From positions 1 through 64,000 of the forward strand of contig JAJFUQ010000214.1 of assembly GCA_021372355.1 (NCBI GenBank): 64,000 nt of DNA, given 5' to 3'. The position numbers and the translations under genes were made by a program. Shown here one piece after another: positions 32,084-40,597 of this stretch. The notes under the pieces are model-generated. The model was not told the origin of the DNA. It did no database searches and saw nothing but the letters and a program-made list of their open reading frames with translations. The first letter of the stretch is position 1; each line of letters starts with the position of its first letter. This DNA is from Nocardiaceae bacterium. Lineage in GTDB: Bacteria; Actinomycetota; Actinomycetes; Mycobacteriales; Mycobacteriaceae.

Positions 32084-33187
32084 ATGACGAAGCAATGGCT
32101 GGTGATGGAGAGCGAGCGCAACCAGGCCCGTTCGCCCTATCGCACGAGAATCGCCGGAATCGGGCGCCACTTGCCGCCGACCCGCTTGACCACCGCGGAC
32201 CTGATGGCGTCGACGGCGCATACGACGCACGTCGACCTCGAGCGCCTCACCGGAATTCACGAGCGCCGGGTGTCCGTCGGCGACGAGGACTCGTTGAGTC
32301 TGGCGACGGCAGCGGCACTGGATTGCCTCCGGCACGCCGGGCGTGCGGGGGCCGATGTCGAGGTCGTGATCAATTGCAGCATCACCAAGTTCCGTGGCGG
32401 TTTGACCCACTGGCTGGAGCCGACCACCAGCATCGCGATCGCGGAAGCCATCGGCGCCCACGGCGCGATGACTTTCGACGTCTCGAACGCCTGCGCCGGG
32501 ATGCTGACCGGCGTGTCCATCCTCAACAATTGGATCCGTCAGGGCGTCGTCAAGAACGGCCTGGTGGTGAGCGGCGAATACATCTCGCAGGTCAGCCGCA
32601 ACGCCGCCAAGCACGTACACACGATCTTGAGCAAGGAACTCGCGTCCCTGACCGTTGGCGACGCTGGTGCAGCGATGCTCCTCGAGCGCGCCACTCCTGA
32701 CTCCGGCTCCATCACCGTGGCGGGCTTCACCACCATCGCCGATCACAGCCGCTTATGCCTCGCTTACCCGACGGGTGACGACCCGGGCGCACGGATGTTC
32801 ACGGATTCACGTGGGATCCACAAGGTCGCGATCGCGGACACCCCGATCCTGCTCGAGGAGGTCCTCGAGACCGCCGGGCTGGCGTTGCACGACATCGACC
32901 ACGTCGTCACCCACCAGACTTCAGCGCGCGCCATCCGGAAAGGCATGGCGGAATTGACCGCGAAGTTCGGCGATGCACCGGTCCATGACGCCGTCATCAC
33001 TGTCGACCGCTACGGCAACACGGCGTCCACCACGCACACCGTCGCGTTGGTCGAGGAATTCGAAGCTCACCGCATCCAGCCCGGCGAGACAGTGGCACTT
33101 GTCGCGCTCGCGTCCGGCCTCGAAATCGGTGTAGTTCTCTTCAATCCGGATAAGGAGTTGCTGGACAGCTATGGGAACGATCATTGA
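32084..33187 (+). CDS. 3-oxoacyl-ACP synthase III-like (KAS III) enzyme
   Basis: 367 residues, thiolase superfamily. The catalytic triad is complete: Cys137 in SNACAGM, His277 in THQTS and Asn312 in RYGNTAS. KAS III enzymes condense an acyl-CoA with malonyl-ACP or another acyl thioester. The length is slightly above FabH (about 320-335), nearer to the OleA/HMG synthase-like members. GAGG precedes the ATG. Its end overlaps the next gene by 17 bases, suggesting translational coupling and perhaps a complex with the KAS III-like half of that protein. Confidence 0.85.
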   Translation: MTKQWLVMESERNQARSPYRTRIAGIGRHLPPTRLTTADLMASTAHTTHVDLERLTGIHERRVSVGDEDSLSLATAAALDCLRHAGRAGADVEVVINCSITKFRGGLTHWLEPTTSIAIAEAIGAHGAMTFDVSNACAGMLTGVSILNNWIRQGVVKNGLVVSGEYISQVSRNAAKHVHTILSKELASLTVGDAGAAMLLERATPDSGSITVAGFTTIADHSRLCLAYPTGDDPGARMFTDSRGIHKVAIADTPILLEEVLETAGLALHDIDHVVTHQTSARAIRKGMAELTAKFGDAPVHDAVITVDRYGNTASTTHTVALVEEFEAHRIQPGETVALVALASGLEIGVVLFNPDKELLDSYGNDH

Positions 33188-35435
33188 GCAGGTCAGCGTT
33201 GCGAAACCCCACTGGCGCACTCCTAGCGCGCTGAGCCTCGCGGTCAGTGCCGCCCGGGATTGCCTGCGCGAAGCACACCGGGCACCCGACGATGTCGACC
33301 TCCTTGTCAACACTGGCCTTTACCGCGACCGCAACCTCGGTGAGCCTGCTCTTGCCGCGCTGATCCAAGAGGACGTCGGCGCTCATCCCGAAGATCCACA
33401 TGCGGGCTCGCACGGGACGTTCTCTTTCGACATCGGCAACGGAATATGCGGAGTTCTGACGGCCGCGCAGATCGCCGATGGATTTCTGCGGTCCGGCGCC
33501 ATACAGCGGGCACTTGTCGTGGCCAGCGACGCCGATCCGGGCTCGGGAATGAGCGACGACTTCCCGTTCGCTCCCGCGGGCGGCGCCATGCTGTGCACCT
33601 GGACTGAGCACGATCACGGGTTCGGAAAGTTCTACTGGGCGTCGAGGCCCGACAACGGTGACGCCTTTCGCGCGACCGTCGGGCTCCATGACGGCCACAA
33701 CGTCCTCCGTTTCGCCGGAAACGGCACGAAGGCCTCGGCGTATGCCGCCGTGGCTGCCGACGCGGTCGCGAAGTGCCTCGAGTCCGAGAACCTCCGCATC
33801 AATGACATCGACGTCATCGTGGCCGCGCCCGACGACCCGGATTTTCGGGCTGCTCTCGCCGACCGGATCGGTGCCCGACCGGAGTTCCTCGTTGGTGCAG
33901 GCCACAGTGCGCATACAGCGTCCCTGCTCTTCGGCATCGATTCGGTCATCGAATCCCTTACGCCCCACTCGACGGTCCTTTTCGTGGCCGCCGGCGCAGG
34001 CGTGACGGCGGGCGCAGTCCTCTATCGGACCGGGCCACTGACCGAGAAGACGCATCACGATCGAGAAGCGGCGGCGGCGGACCGTTTGTCACCGCTGGAT
34101 GCGGCGTTCCTGGAGATGGAGGATGCCGATCGGCACGTGAGCCTGGCGATCGGCGGTGTCACCATCGTTTCCGGGCCGGTGCCCGACAACGACGAGGTGA
34201 TGGAACTCCTCCCCAAGCGAATCGTGTCGATTCCGCGGTACCGCCAGCGACTGCGGTTCACCTCGCTCGATCTCGGAGCGCCCGAGTGGATCGAGGACAC
34301 GAATTTCGATTTCTCGCATCACATCCACCGCATCGCACTGCCCGCCCCGGGCGATGACGCCGCACTGTTCGACTTCGTCGCGGAGAACATGACGCATCGC
34401 CTCGACCGCGATCGGCCGCTGTGGGAGTGCTGGGTCATCGAAGGCTTGTCGAACGACCGTTGGGCGATCTTTGTCAAGCTCCACCACTGCATCGCGGACG
34501 GCATCTCGGCAGCGCATGCCTTGGCCAGCCTGTGTGACGAGGGCGAAGCCGAATCATTCGCGAATCGCATCCACCGAGACCCCACCTCGCATGCGCCACA
34601 TCTGCCCAGCCTCAATCCGCTCCGTTGGCCGGGTGAAGTGGTCCATGGGTCGCTCGGCGCAACCGCGGCGGTGTTCCGCGCGGCGACCGGGGCTGCCGAG
34701 ATCGCGACGAGCATCCTGTGGCCGTCGGCGAAGTCGACCCTGAATGGGCCGATCGCCAAGCAGCGCCGCTTCGCTGCCGCGCGAACGTCGCTCACCGACA
34801 TCGCCGAAGTGCAACGCGCATTCGGTGTGACGATCAACGATGTCGCGCTCGCCGCAATCACCGAGGCATACCGCGAATTCCTCCTGCGCCGGCACCAAGC
34901 ACCACACCCGGACATGCTGCGCACGCTGGTACCGGTGTCGATCCGTTCCACCGATGCTGCCGACGACCTCGGCAACCGCGTGTCGCTGATGATGCCGCTG
35001 CTGCCGGTCGACATCGCCGATCCGCTCGACCGGCTGAAGGCGGTGCATTCTCGCCTGCAACGCGCGAAGTCGTCAGGTCAGAGCGAGGCCGGCAGCTCCA
35101 TCCTCGACGCCACGCATTTCATCCCGTTCATGCTCACGGCACAAGCCGTTCGATTCCTCACCCACCTGCCGCAACGCGGCGTGGTCGCACTCGCGACGAA
35201 CGTGCCCGGCCCCAGCCGAACGCTGCACGTTCACGGCCGCGAAGTGATCGAAATGCTTCCGGTTCCGCCGATCGCGATGCGACTGCGAACGGGCATCGCG
35301 ATGCTCAGCTACACCGACACCCTCGGTTTCGGAATCACCGCTGACCACGACGCCGCGCCGGACGTCACCGAGTTCGCGGCCGACATCGAACGGGCGGTGG
35401 AACGTCTCGTCGCTCTCAGTCGCACGAAATCCTGA
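33171..35435 (+). CDS. Degenerate KAS III domain fused to wax ester synthase/DGAT
   Basis: 754 residues. Residues 1-290 have a KAS III/thiolase fold: FDIGNGICGVLTAAQ holds Cys93, but the histidine segment is AAPDD (219-222 region) and the asparagine segment is GHSAHTAS (244-251), so His and Asn are missing. A charged linker (about 291-303) joins a complete WS/DGAT domain beginning LSPLDAAFLEMED, with catalytic HHCIADG at 438-444 and NVPGPSRTLHV near 680. One uninterrupted frame. It probably works with the preceding complete KAS III and then esterifies the product. Confidence 0.88.
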   Translation: MGTIIEQVSVAKPHWRTPSALSLAVSAARDCLREAHRAPDDVDLLVNTGLYRDRNLGEPALAALIQEDVGAHPEDPHAGSHGTFSFDIGNGICGVLTAAQIADGFLRSGAIQRALVVASDADPGSGMSDDFPFAPAGGAMLCTWTEHDHGFGKFYWASRPDNGDAFRATVGLHDGHNVLRFAGNGTKASAYAAVAADAVAKCLESENLRINDIDVIVAAPDDPDFRAALADRIGARPEFLVGAGHSAHTASLLFGIDSVIESLTPHSTVLFVAAGAGVTAGAVLYRTGPLTEKTHHDREAAAADRLSPLDAAFLEMEDADRHVSLAIGGVTIVSGPVPDNDEVMELLPKRIVSIPRYRQRLRFTSLDLGAPEWIEDTNFDFSHHIHRIALPAPGDDAALFDFVAENMTHRLDRDRPLWECWVIEGLSNDRWAIFVKLHHCIADGISAAHALASLCDEGEAESFANRIHRDPTSHAPHLPSLNPLRWPGEVVHGSLGATAAVFRAATGAAEIATSILWPSAKSTLNGPIAKQRRFAAARTSLTDIAEVQRAFGVTINDVALAAITEAYREFLLRRHQAPHPDMLRTLVPVSIRSTDAADDLGNRVSLMMPLLPVDIADPLDRLKAVHSRLQRAKSSGQSEAGSSILDATHFIPFMLTAQAVRFLTHLPQRGVVALATNVPGPSRTLHVHGREVIEMLPVPPIAMRLRTGIAMLSYTDTLGFGITADHDAAPDVTEFAADIERAVERLVALSRTKS

Positions 35436-35482
35436 CGTTCCACCCCGACACCTGAATCCGTCAACGACTCGGCGACCGCACG

Positions 35483-35507
35483 GTTACCTCTGGGTGATCG
35501 CGGGTAA
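35483..35507 (+). promoter_or_regulatory. SigF-type promoter (GTTA-N15-GGGTAA)
   Basis: GTTA at 35483-35486 and GGGTAA at 35502-35507 with a 15-base spacer. It shows that the next gene must start downstream of about 35513, ruling out the GTG at 35494. Confidence 0.5.
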
Positions 35508-35553
35508 CGCAGTTCTGCCCGACGACGACGGTCTCCGAAAGGCAGGTGGCAGT

Positions 35554-36210
35554 GTGGGCACGTCACCACCCCGCGGGCAGTCCGATTCGGCACCGCTGTT
35601 GAGTGGGCCGCAGTCCGCGCCGCGGGTGCGGAACATTGCAATGGGCCTCGCTGATGTGAAATTCCGCGCCGCCGTGACACCGCAGATGATCGCCTCGATC
35701 TATGTCCTGTTCATCGGAGCAGTGCTGATGTTCTGCGTTTCCCTCGCGGTGGAACGATCCGAACCCGGAGTGAAGAACATCGTCGGCCTCGTGCTCATCG
35801 TGCCCGCGATCTTCATCGGGGCTGTGGTCTCGGCGCGGGTCGTTCTCGAGTTCGTGTTGACCATGTTTCTGCTCCGCGATCGCGTGGAGGAAATGCGCGA
35901 GTCGATCGAGTCGGTTCCACGTCTCGCCGACCAGATGACCGAACTCGTGGACAAGATCGCCGTCATGGCTGACACGATCTCGAAGGTCGGCGACAACATG
36001 GCCGGGATGGCTCACCAGATCGAGGATCTCACTGACCAGATGTCGTCGGTCACCGCGACGATCGAGAAGCTTGACGAGCAACTACCGGCCATCGTCGAAA
36101 ACACGACGAACATTCCCGCTCAGATCGGCGGTCTGCCATTTGACCAGCTCAAGCGCGGGTGGCGGACCATTCGTGGAAAGGTCCCGGAATCTGACGGCGA
36201 CGGCCGGTGA
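35554..36210 (+). CDS. Membrane protein with cytoplasmic coiled coil
   Basis: 218 residues from the GTG at 35554, chosen because of AAAGGCAGG upstream and the promoter position. Two membrane helices (about 45-67 and 78-102) are followed by a long helical heptad region: ESIESVPRLADQMTELVDKI through QMSSVTATIEKLDEQL. The layout is like a small chemoreceptor or scaffold without a signalling tip. No family recognised. The gene is convergent with GH15. A stress-induced membrane scaffold is only inference. Confidence 0.7.
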   Translation: MGTSPPRGQSDSAPLLSGPQSAPRVRNIAMGLADVKFRAAVTPQMIASIYVLFIGAVLMFCVSLAVERSEPGVKNIVGLVLIVPAIFIGAVVSARVVLEFVLTMFLLRDRVEEMRESIESVPRLADQMTELVDKIAVMADTISKVGDNMAGMAHQIEDLTDQMSSVTATIEKLDEQLPAIVENTTNIPAQIGGLPFDQLKRGWRTIRGKVPESDGDGR

Positions 36211-36222
36211 ACCCCGTTCCAG

Positions 36223-38001
36223 CTAGGACGCGGTTTCCTTGTCCATCGGATCGAGATCCGCGAGCCGCACTGCTGACTCCAACATGACCGCATGCACGAA
36301 CGCCTGTGGCAGATTGCCGCGCAACGTCCGTTGGTCGACGTCGTACTCCTCGGTGAACAGTCCGGCGGCACCGCACGCGGCACGATTGCGCTCGAACAGT
36401 CGGAGAGCCTCCACATCGTTCCCACACTGGTGTGTCACCCAGGCCATCGTGTAGCCGCACACCAGGAATGCGCCCTCGGCGTCAGCCAGCGGACGCGGGT
36501 CGACGCGGAAGCGGTACACGTAGCCATCGACGCACAGTTCGCTGCGTACGGCGTCGAGCGTGGCGCGGGTGCGCGGATCTCCGGCGGGAACGGCGCCGCG
36601 GGCGAGCGGCACCAAGAGCGCCGCGTCGACGCGCGGATCCTGTGGCGCACGTTGCCACCGACCGGTCGCGTGCAGGCAGTCGGTGGAGGTGTCGGCGACG
36701 ATCTTGTCGGCCAGGCTGTTCCATGCCGCCGCTTGCGGCGCGGGTGCGACAAGTCCCACCGAACGCAGACCAGCTGCGCAATTGAGCCGAGAGTGCGCCC
36801 ACCGATCGTTGTGGAGCTCCCAGATTCCACCATCTGGCTCCTGCCAGCGCTTTTCGATAACCGACACCGTCGTTTCGACCGCACGCCAGTCGACGGTGTC
36901 GAGCATGTCCAAGGGGGCCGCCGCGGCGAAGAGCAAGAGGGCATCGCCGAGTGCATCGAGTTGGAATTGTTCGTTGATCCAGTTGCCGGACTTGGGTCGG
37001 CCGCCTGGATACCCCGGCAGATCGATGTACTTCTCGGCCGGCACGCCATTCCCCGATGCCGTATACGCGGGTTGCATGTCGGGTCCGTCGGTGAGCACCC
37101 GTTCGGTGACGAAATGGACCAGGTCGGCGAGCAGTTGACCCTCGCCAACCGCCGCGACGGCTTGTCCCGCGTAGCACTGATCGCGTATCCAGGCGTACCG
37201 GTAGTCATAGTTTCGGTTCCGGCCGGACCGTTCGGGAAGAGACATCGTCGGAGCGGCGACCATGCCTCCGCTGTTGCTGGTCAAGCCCCGCACGACGGCG
37301 TAAGCCTGCTCCGCATCCCGATCGGCCAAACTGCCGGTCATCCGCGGTACCGCCCGGTTCCAGGAATGTTCGGTTGCGTGCCACGCGGGGCTGGGTTCCA
37401 CGGGCGCATCGGACAACTCGTTCTCCGCGATTTCCAGAACGATGTCGTGATAATCGCCCTCTCGGACGTCGACCATTGCACGCAGTTCTCCGGCTGCGTT
37501 GATCCGACCCTTTCGAGCGCCGGACAGCCGAACATGAAGCGCGCCGGAGCGCATCGTCCAGATGCCGTCGTTCTTGGCGATGTGCGTCATTCGGTGCTTT
37601 CCGAAGTTGGCACGTACGTCGAGAATCACCTCGACCTGGGCATCTCCTTCGGTGGCGATGATGCGCCGCATGAGTACCGCTCGGCGCGGGTCTCCGGGGT
37701 ACGCCAACGCTTCCCGGACGGTGACGACGCCGTCATCGCAGATCCATCGGTTCCGCCAGATCATCGAACGTTCTTCGTAGCTGCCGCCCCACACGAATCG
37801 CGACGAGTTGGGCTTCACTGCGAAGACGCCCGGACCACCGAGGAGTCCCGCGAAACACGCGTCGGACTCCCATCGGGGGGCGCACATCCAGGCGACGTTG
37901 CCCGTGGAGCCCAGCATTGCGCCGCGCTCGCCGTCGGCGATTGCCGAGTACGACCGCAGGGTCTGCGGGTGCTGAAACTCCCGGGCACGTTTCCTGGGCA
38001 T
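36223..38001 (-). CDS. Glycoside hydrolase family 15 protein (glucoamylase/trehalase-like)
   Basis: 592 residues from the ATG at 38001, with AAGGAGA nine bases upstream. Beta-rich N-terminal domain with the family opening YSAIADGERGAMLGSTGNVA, then an (alpha/alpha)6 barrel. NYDYRYAWIRDQCYAGQA is the conserved substrate-binding segment. GGIWELHNDRW supplies the probable general acid region, and TEEYDVDQRTLRGNLPQAFV the probable general base region. Mycobacterial relatives are trehalases, so trehalose hydrolysis is likely, but glucan substrates cannot be excluded. Confidence 0.87.
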   Translation of the reverse strand: MPRKRAREFQHPQTLRSYSAIADGERGAMLGSTGNVAWMCAPRWESDACFAGLLGGPGVFAVKPNSSRFVWGGSYEERSMIWRNRWICDDGVVTVREALAYPGDPRRAVLMRRIIATEGDAQVEVILDVRANFGKHRMTHIAKNDGIWTMRSGALHVRLSGARKGRINAAGELRAMVDVREGDYHDIVLEIAENELSDAPVEPSPAWHATEHSWNRAVPRMTGSLADRDAEQAYAVVRGLTSNSGGMVAAPTMSLPERSGRNRNYDYRYAWIRDQCYAGQAVAAVGEGQLLADLVHFVTERVLTDGPDMQPAYTASGNGVPAEKYIDLPGYPGGRPKSGNWINEQFQLDALGDALLLFAAAAPLDMLDTVDWRAVETTVSVIEKRWQEPDGGIWELHNDRWAHSRLNCAAGLRSVGLVAPAPQAAAWNSLADKIVADTSTDCLHATGRWQRAPQDPRVDAALLVPLARGAVPAGDPRTRATLDAVRSELCVDGYVYRFRVDPRPLADAEGAFLVCGYTMAWVTHQCGNDVEALRLFERNRAACGAAGLFTEEYDVDQRTLRGNLPQAFVHAVMLESAVRLADLDPMDKETAS

Positions 38002-38156
38002 GAATAATCGTCTCCTTCCGCGGGTGTCTCGCTGACGTCGGAAACTGCAGCCCGATCCAGGTGAGCCGCATCGCATGTTTGCCGTTAATTCACCGGTGCC
38101 CGACGCGGAACGAAGTCAAACGTGGCGAATTCCGGCTGGTGAGGGGCAAAGCCATT

Positions 38157-38182
38157 GATTCAAGTCCGGCACGTTCGGGTAG
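38157..38182 (+). promoter_or_regulatory. Possible SigF-type promoter before the DUF445 gene
   Basis: GATT at 38157-38160, a 16-base spacer, and GGGTAG at 38177-38182. The same GATT variant occurs at 1630. Confidence 0.35.
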
Positions 38183-38298
38183 GAGAACTTGAACAGGCCG
38201 TTGAACCGTCAAGCGGAAAGCCATTGCTTCCACGCGGCCTTCGGACCCGCGTTTTCCGTGTGGTCGCGCATCGTGATCTGGCGGAAGTTGAGGGAACC

Positions 38299-39576
38299 GT
38301 GCAAGAAATCGTCGACGACTTCCTTACTGAATGGCATTGGATTCCGTATCTGTCCGTCATCGCGATCGCCGGCCTGGTCGGTTATCTGACCAAAGTCGCG
38401 GCCATCGAGATGATGTTCAAGCCCATCGATTTCTGGGGCTTTCACCTCGGCAAGATTCCGGTGGGTTGGCAGGGAATCATTCCGTTGCGGGCCGCGCATA
38501 TGACGAGCGTGGCCACGAACAAGATCGTCGCTGACCTTCTCACCCCCGAGGAGGTCTGGTCGAAGATCAGCCCGGACGAGATGATCGCGGAGATTCAGGA
38601 GCCGCTCGAGAAATCCATCGACGCCATCGCTCAATCGGTGGCGATGTCGACGGCACCTGAGGTGTGGGGCAACATGCCCGCAGCGGCAAAAGACGCGATC
38701 CTGGCGCGAATTCGCAGCCGCGCACCCGCGGTGCTGCGCGACGTCATGGCCGACGTCGGGGAGAACGTCGACGAAATTCTCGACTTGAAGGCCCTGACGA
38801 CTCGCAGTCTGGTCTACGACAAGCGCCTGTTGCAGCGCGTTTTTCGAAAAGCCGGCAAGCGGGAGTGGCGGTTCATCCGAGCGTTCGGCGGGTTCGCGGG
38901 ACTCGCCATCGGAGTCATCCAGCTGGTGCTCTATTTGATCCTGCACATCCCTCTGATCAACCCCATCATGGGCGCCCTCAACGGGTTCCTCACGGACTGG
39001 TTCTGTATCAAGTTCCTTCTGTTCGAGCCCAAGAAGCCCAAGAAATACTTCGGTATGTTCACGTGGCAGGGACTCTTCCTCAAGTATCAGAAGGAAGCGT
39101 CCGCCGAACTCGCCAACATCGTTGCGGACAAAGTGATCACCGGCCATGCCGTCATCGACGTCATCGCGCGGGGTCCACGGGCGGATCGATTTTTCTTGAT
39201 CGTCGAGAATCGAATCGGCCGCATGATCGACGAGGAACTCGGATTCACTGCGCCCGCGGTCAAGGTCCTTGTCGGCACGGCCAATATCGAAAAGGTCAAG
39301 ACCCTGATGGCCGAAGAAGTGATGGCCACGCTGCCCGACCTGATGCGTCACGCCAGCGACTACATCGAAAAGACCCTCGACATCCGCAATGTCCTGTCGC
39401 AGCGCTTGGCCGATCTGCCGCCGGAGGAATTCGAAGGCGTTCTGCGTCCGGCGTTTCATCAAGACGAGTGGACCCTCATCGGCACTGGATTCGCCTTGGG
39501 CGCGGTTGCCGGATTCCTCCAGGACGGGGTGTTGCTGGCCAGCGGGATCAGCTGCCTCGACCTCAAATGCAAGTAG
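38299..39576 (+). CDS. DUF445 family membrane protein
   Basis: 425 residues from the GTG at 38299, with TTGAGGG upstream. An earlier TTG at 38155 would lie above the predicted promoter. Typical DUF445 layout: an N-terminal helix (WIPYLSVIAIAGLVGYLTKV), the family motif KPIDFWGFHLGKIPVGWQGI, a long cytoplasmic helical region, two central helices (GLAIGVIQLVLYLILHIPL), a second WQGLF repeat, and a C-terminal helix. Function unknown. It is followed 12 bases later by an Abi-alpha-like gene, probably in the same operon. Confidence 0.85.
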   Translation: MQEIVDDFLTEWHWIPYLSVIAIAGLVGYLTKVAAIEMMFKPIDFWGFHLGKIPVGWQGIIPLRAAHMTSVATNKIVADLLTPEEVWSKISPDEMIAEIQEPLEKSIDAIAQSVAMSTAPEVWGNMPAAAKDAILARIRSRAPAVLRDVMADVGENVDEILDLKALTTRSLVYDKRLLQRVFRKAGKREWRFIRAFGGFAGLAIGVIQLVLYLILHIPLINPIMGALNGFLTDWFCIKFLLFEPKKPKKYFGMFTWQGLFLKYQKEASAELANIVADKVITGHAVIDVIARGPRADRFFLIVENRIGRMIDEELGFTAPAVKVLVGTANIEKVKTLMAEEVMATLPDLMRHASDYIEKTLDIRNVLSQRLADLPPEEFEGVLRPAFHQDEWTLIGTGFALGAVAGFLQDGVLLASGISCLDLKCK

Positions 39577-39588
39577 GAAGGAACGAGA

Positions 39589-40521
39589 GTGAGCAGACCG
39601 TCCGGTGGCCCACATGAGCTGCAACCCCTGCCGCCGATCGCGCTGATACGCCGAATGGCGCGACAAGCCGCGTACACGTCCAACCGGCTACGCCACTTCC
39701 CCATCGAGAGCCTGGAATTCGCCGCACGGCTGAGCCCGTTCGCGACGGTGCGCACCTCGTTGGCGGTGACCGAAGCCTTGATGCGCCGGGCCTTGGGGGT
39801 GGCCGGGAATTCTGGGGAGACGGTCGCACCCCGCCTGTACCCCGGCGCGCGGGAGGGGCAGGACCGAGAGGCCTTCACCGCACCGCCCGATGCTCGGATG
39901 TCGGTTCATGCGATGGCGACGGAGTTGCTGGACCGGTCGGTTCGGCAGAGCCCGCGCCAAGCGGTCGAGGCGAACCAGAAGCGACTGCTGCTCCAATTGG
40001 TTCCGGATGAAGCCCGCATTCTGCACGTCATGGCGGATGGGAAGCCTCGTGTCATGGAATACGTCGGGCCGGGAACCATCGGACTTTCGATGGATCAGGT
40101 TCTGCTGCGATATGCCTCGCCGGTCGGCACGGAGGCCGGCGTTCGCTGCCTCGACGCGGTACCCGAGTACATCGAGCATCTGGTGAAGCTGAACCTCATC
40201 GACGTCGGTCCCGAAGACGAATCACTTCGCGAGCAGTACGAGATTCTCGACACCTTCGACGCGATCGAGGCCGCGGAGACGCGGTCCAAAGAGGCGTCCA
40301 CATCGATCGGCAAGAGGCTGAAATTGAAGACGGCCCGAATCGAGCGACACACGATCACCATCAGCGAACGCGGCAGAGACCTCTGGGAGGCGGCAAATCC
40401 CGATACCCACCGGTACGTCAAGGCCGAACAGTGGGAAGAACCCGACATCGACATGAGTAGGGACCTCCCGCCCGAGCCCGACAACGAAGGTGGGCAAACC
40501 GAAGAGCCGTCAAGGTCGTGA
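39589..40521 (+). CDS. Abi-alpha/DUF4393-like protein
   Basis: 310 residues, GTG start after AAGGAACGAGA. The middle part (about 115-235) has the DUF4393 pattern LLLQLVPDEARILHVMADGK with LVKLNLIDVGPED, seen in proteins annotated Abi-alpha. The N-terminal 100 residues are basic, and the tail is acidic and Pro-rich. Despite the abortive-infection name, no phage-defence partner is nearby. Its partner is the DUF445 membrane protein. Function unproven. Confidence 0.72.
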   Translation: MSRPSGGPHELQPLPPIALIRRMARQAAYTSNRLRHFPIESLEFAARLSPFATVRTSLAVTEALMRRALGVAGNSGETVAPRLYPGAREGQDREAFTAPPDARMSVHAMATELLDRSVRQSPRQAVEANQKRLLLQLVPDEARILHVMADGKPRVMEYVGPGTIGLSMDQVLLRYASPVGTEAGVRCLDAVPEYIEHLVKLNLIDVGPEDESLREQYEILDTFDAIEAAETRSKEASTSIGKRLKLKTARIERHTITISERGRDLWEAANPDTHRYVKAEQWEEPDIDMSRDLPPEPDNEGGQTEEPSRS

Positions 40522-40597
40522 ACTGGTCGCTTCGGGCAACAATCGCCATCGGTCGCACGACCGGTGCGATCGGCGACGAGGCATTAGGCTCGCACCG

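Noticed and set aside
36292-38007. 571-codon plus-strand open frame
   Set aside because: Antisense to the GH15 gene, whose motifs are clear. The translation has no recognisable domain.
38209-39666. 485-codon minus-strand open frame
   Set aside because: Antisense to DUF445. It is rich in Arg/Asp/Gln with no hydrophobic core.
39589-40521. Phage-defence (abortive infection) system suggested by the Abi-alpha similarity
   Set aside because: No toxin, effector or second defence gene is adjacent; the neighbour is a DUF445 membrane protein, so only the family name suggests defence.
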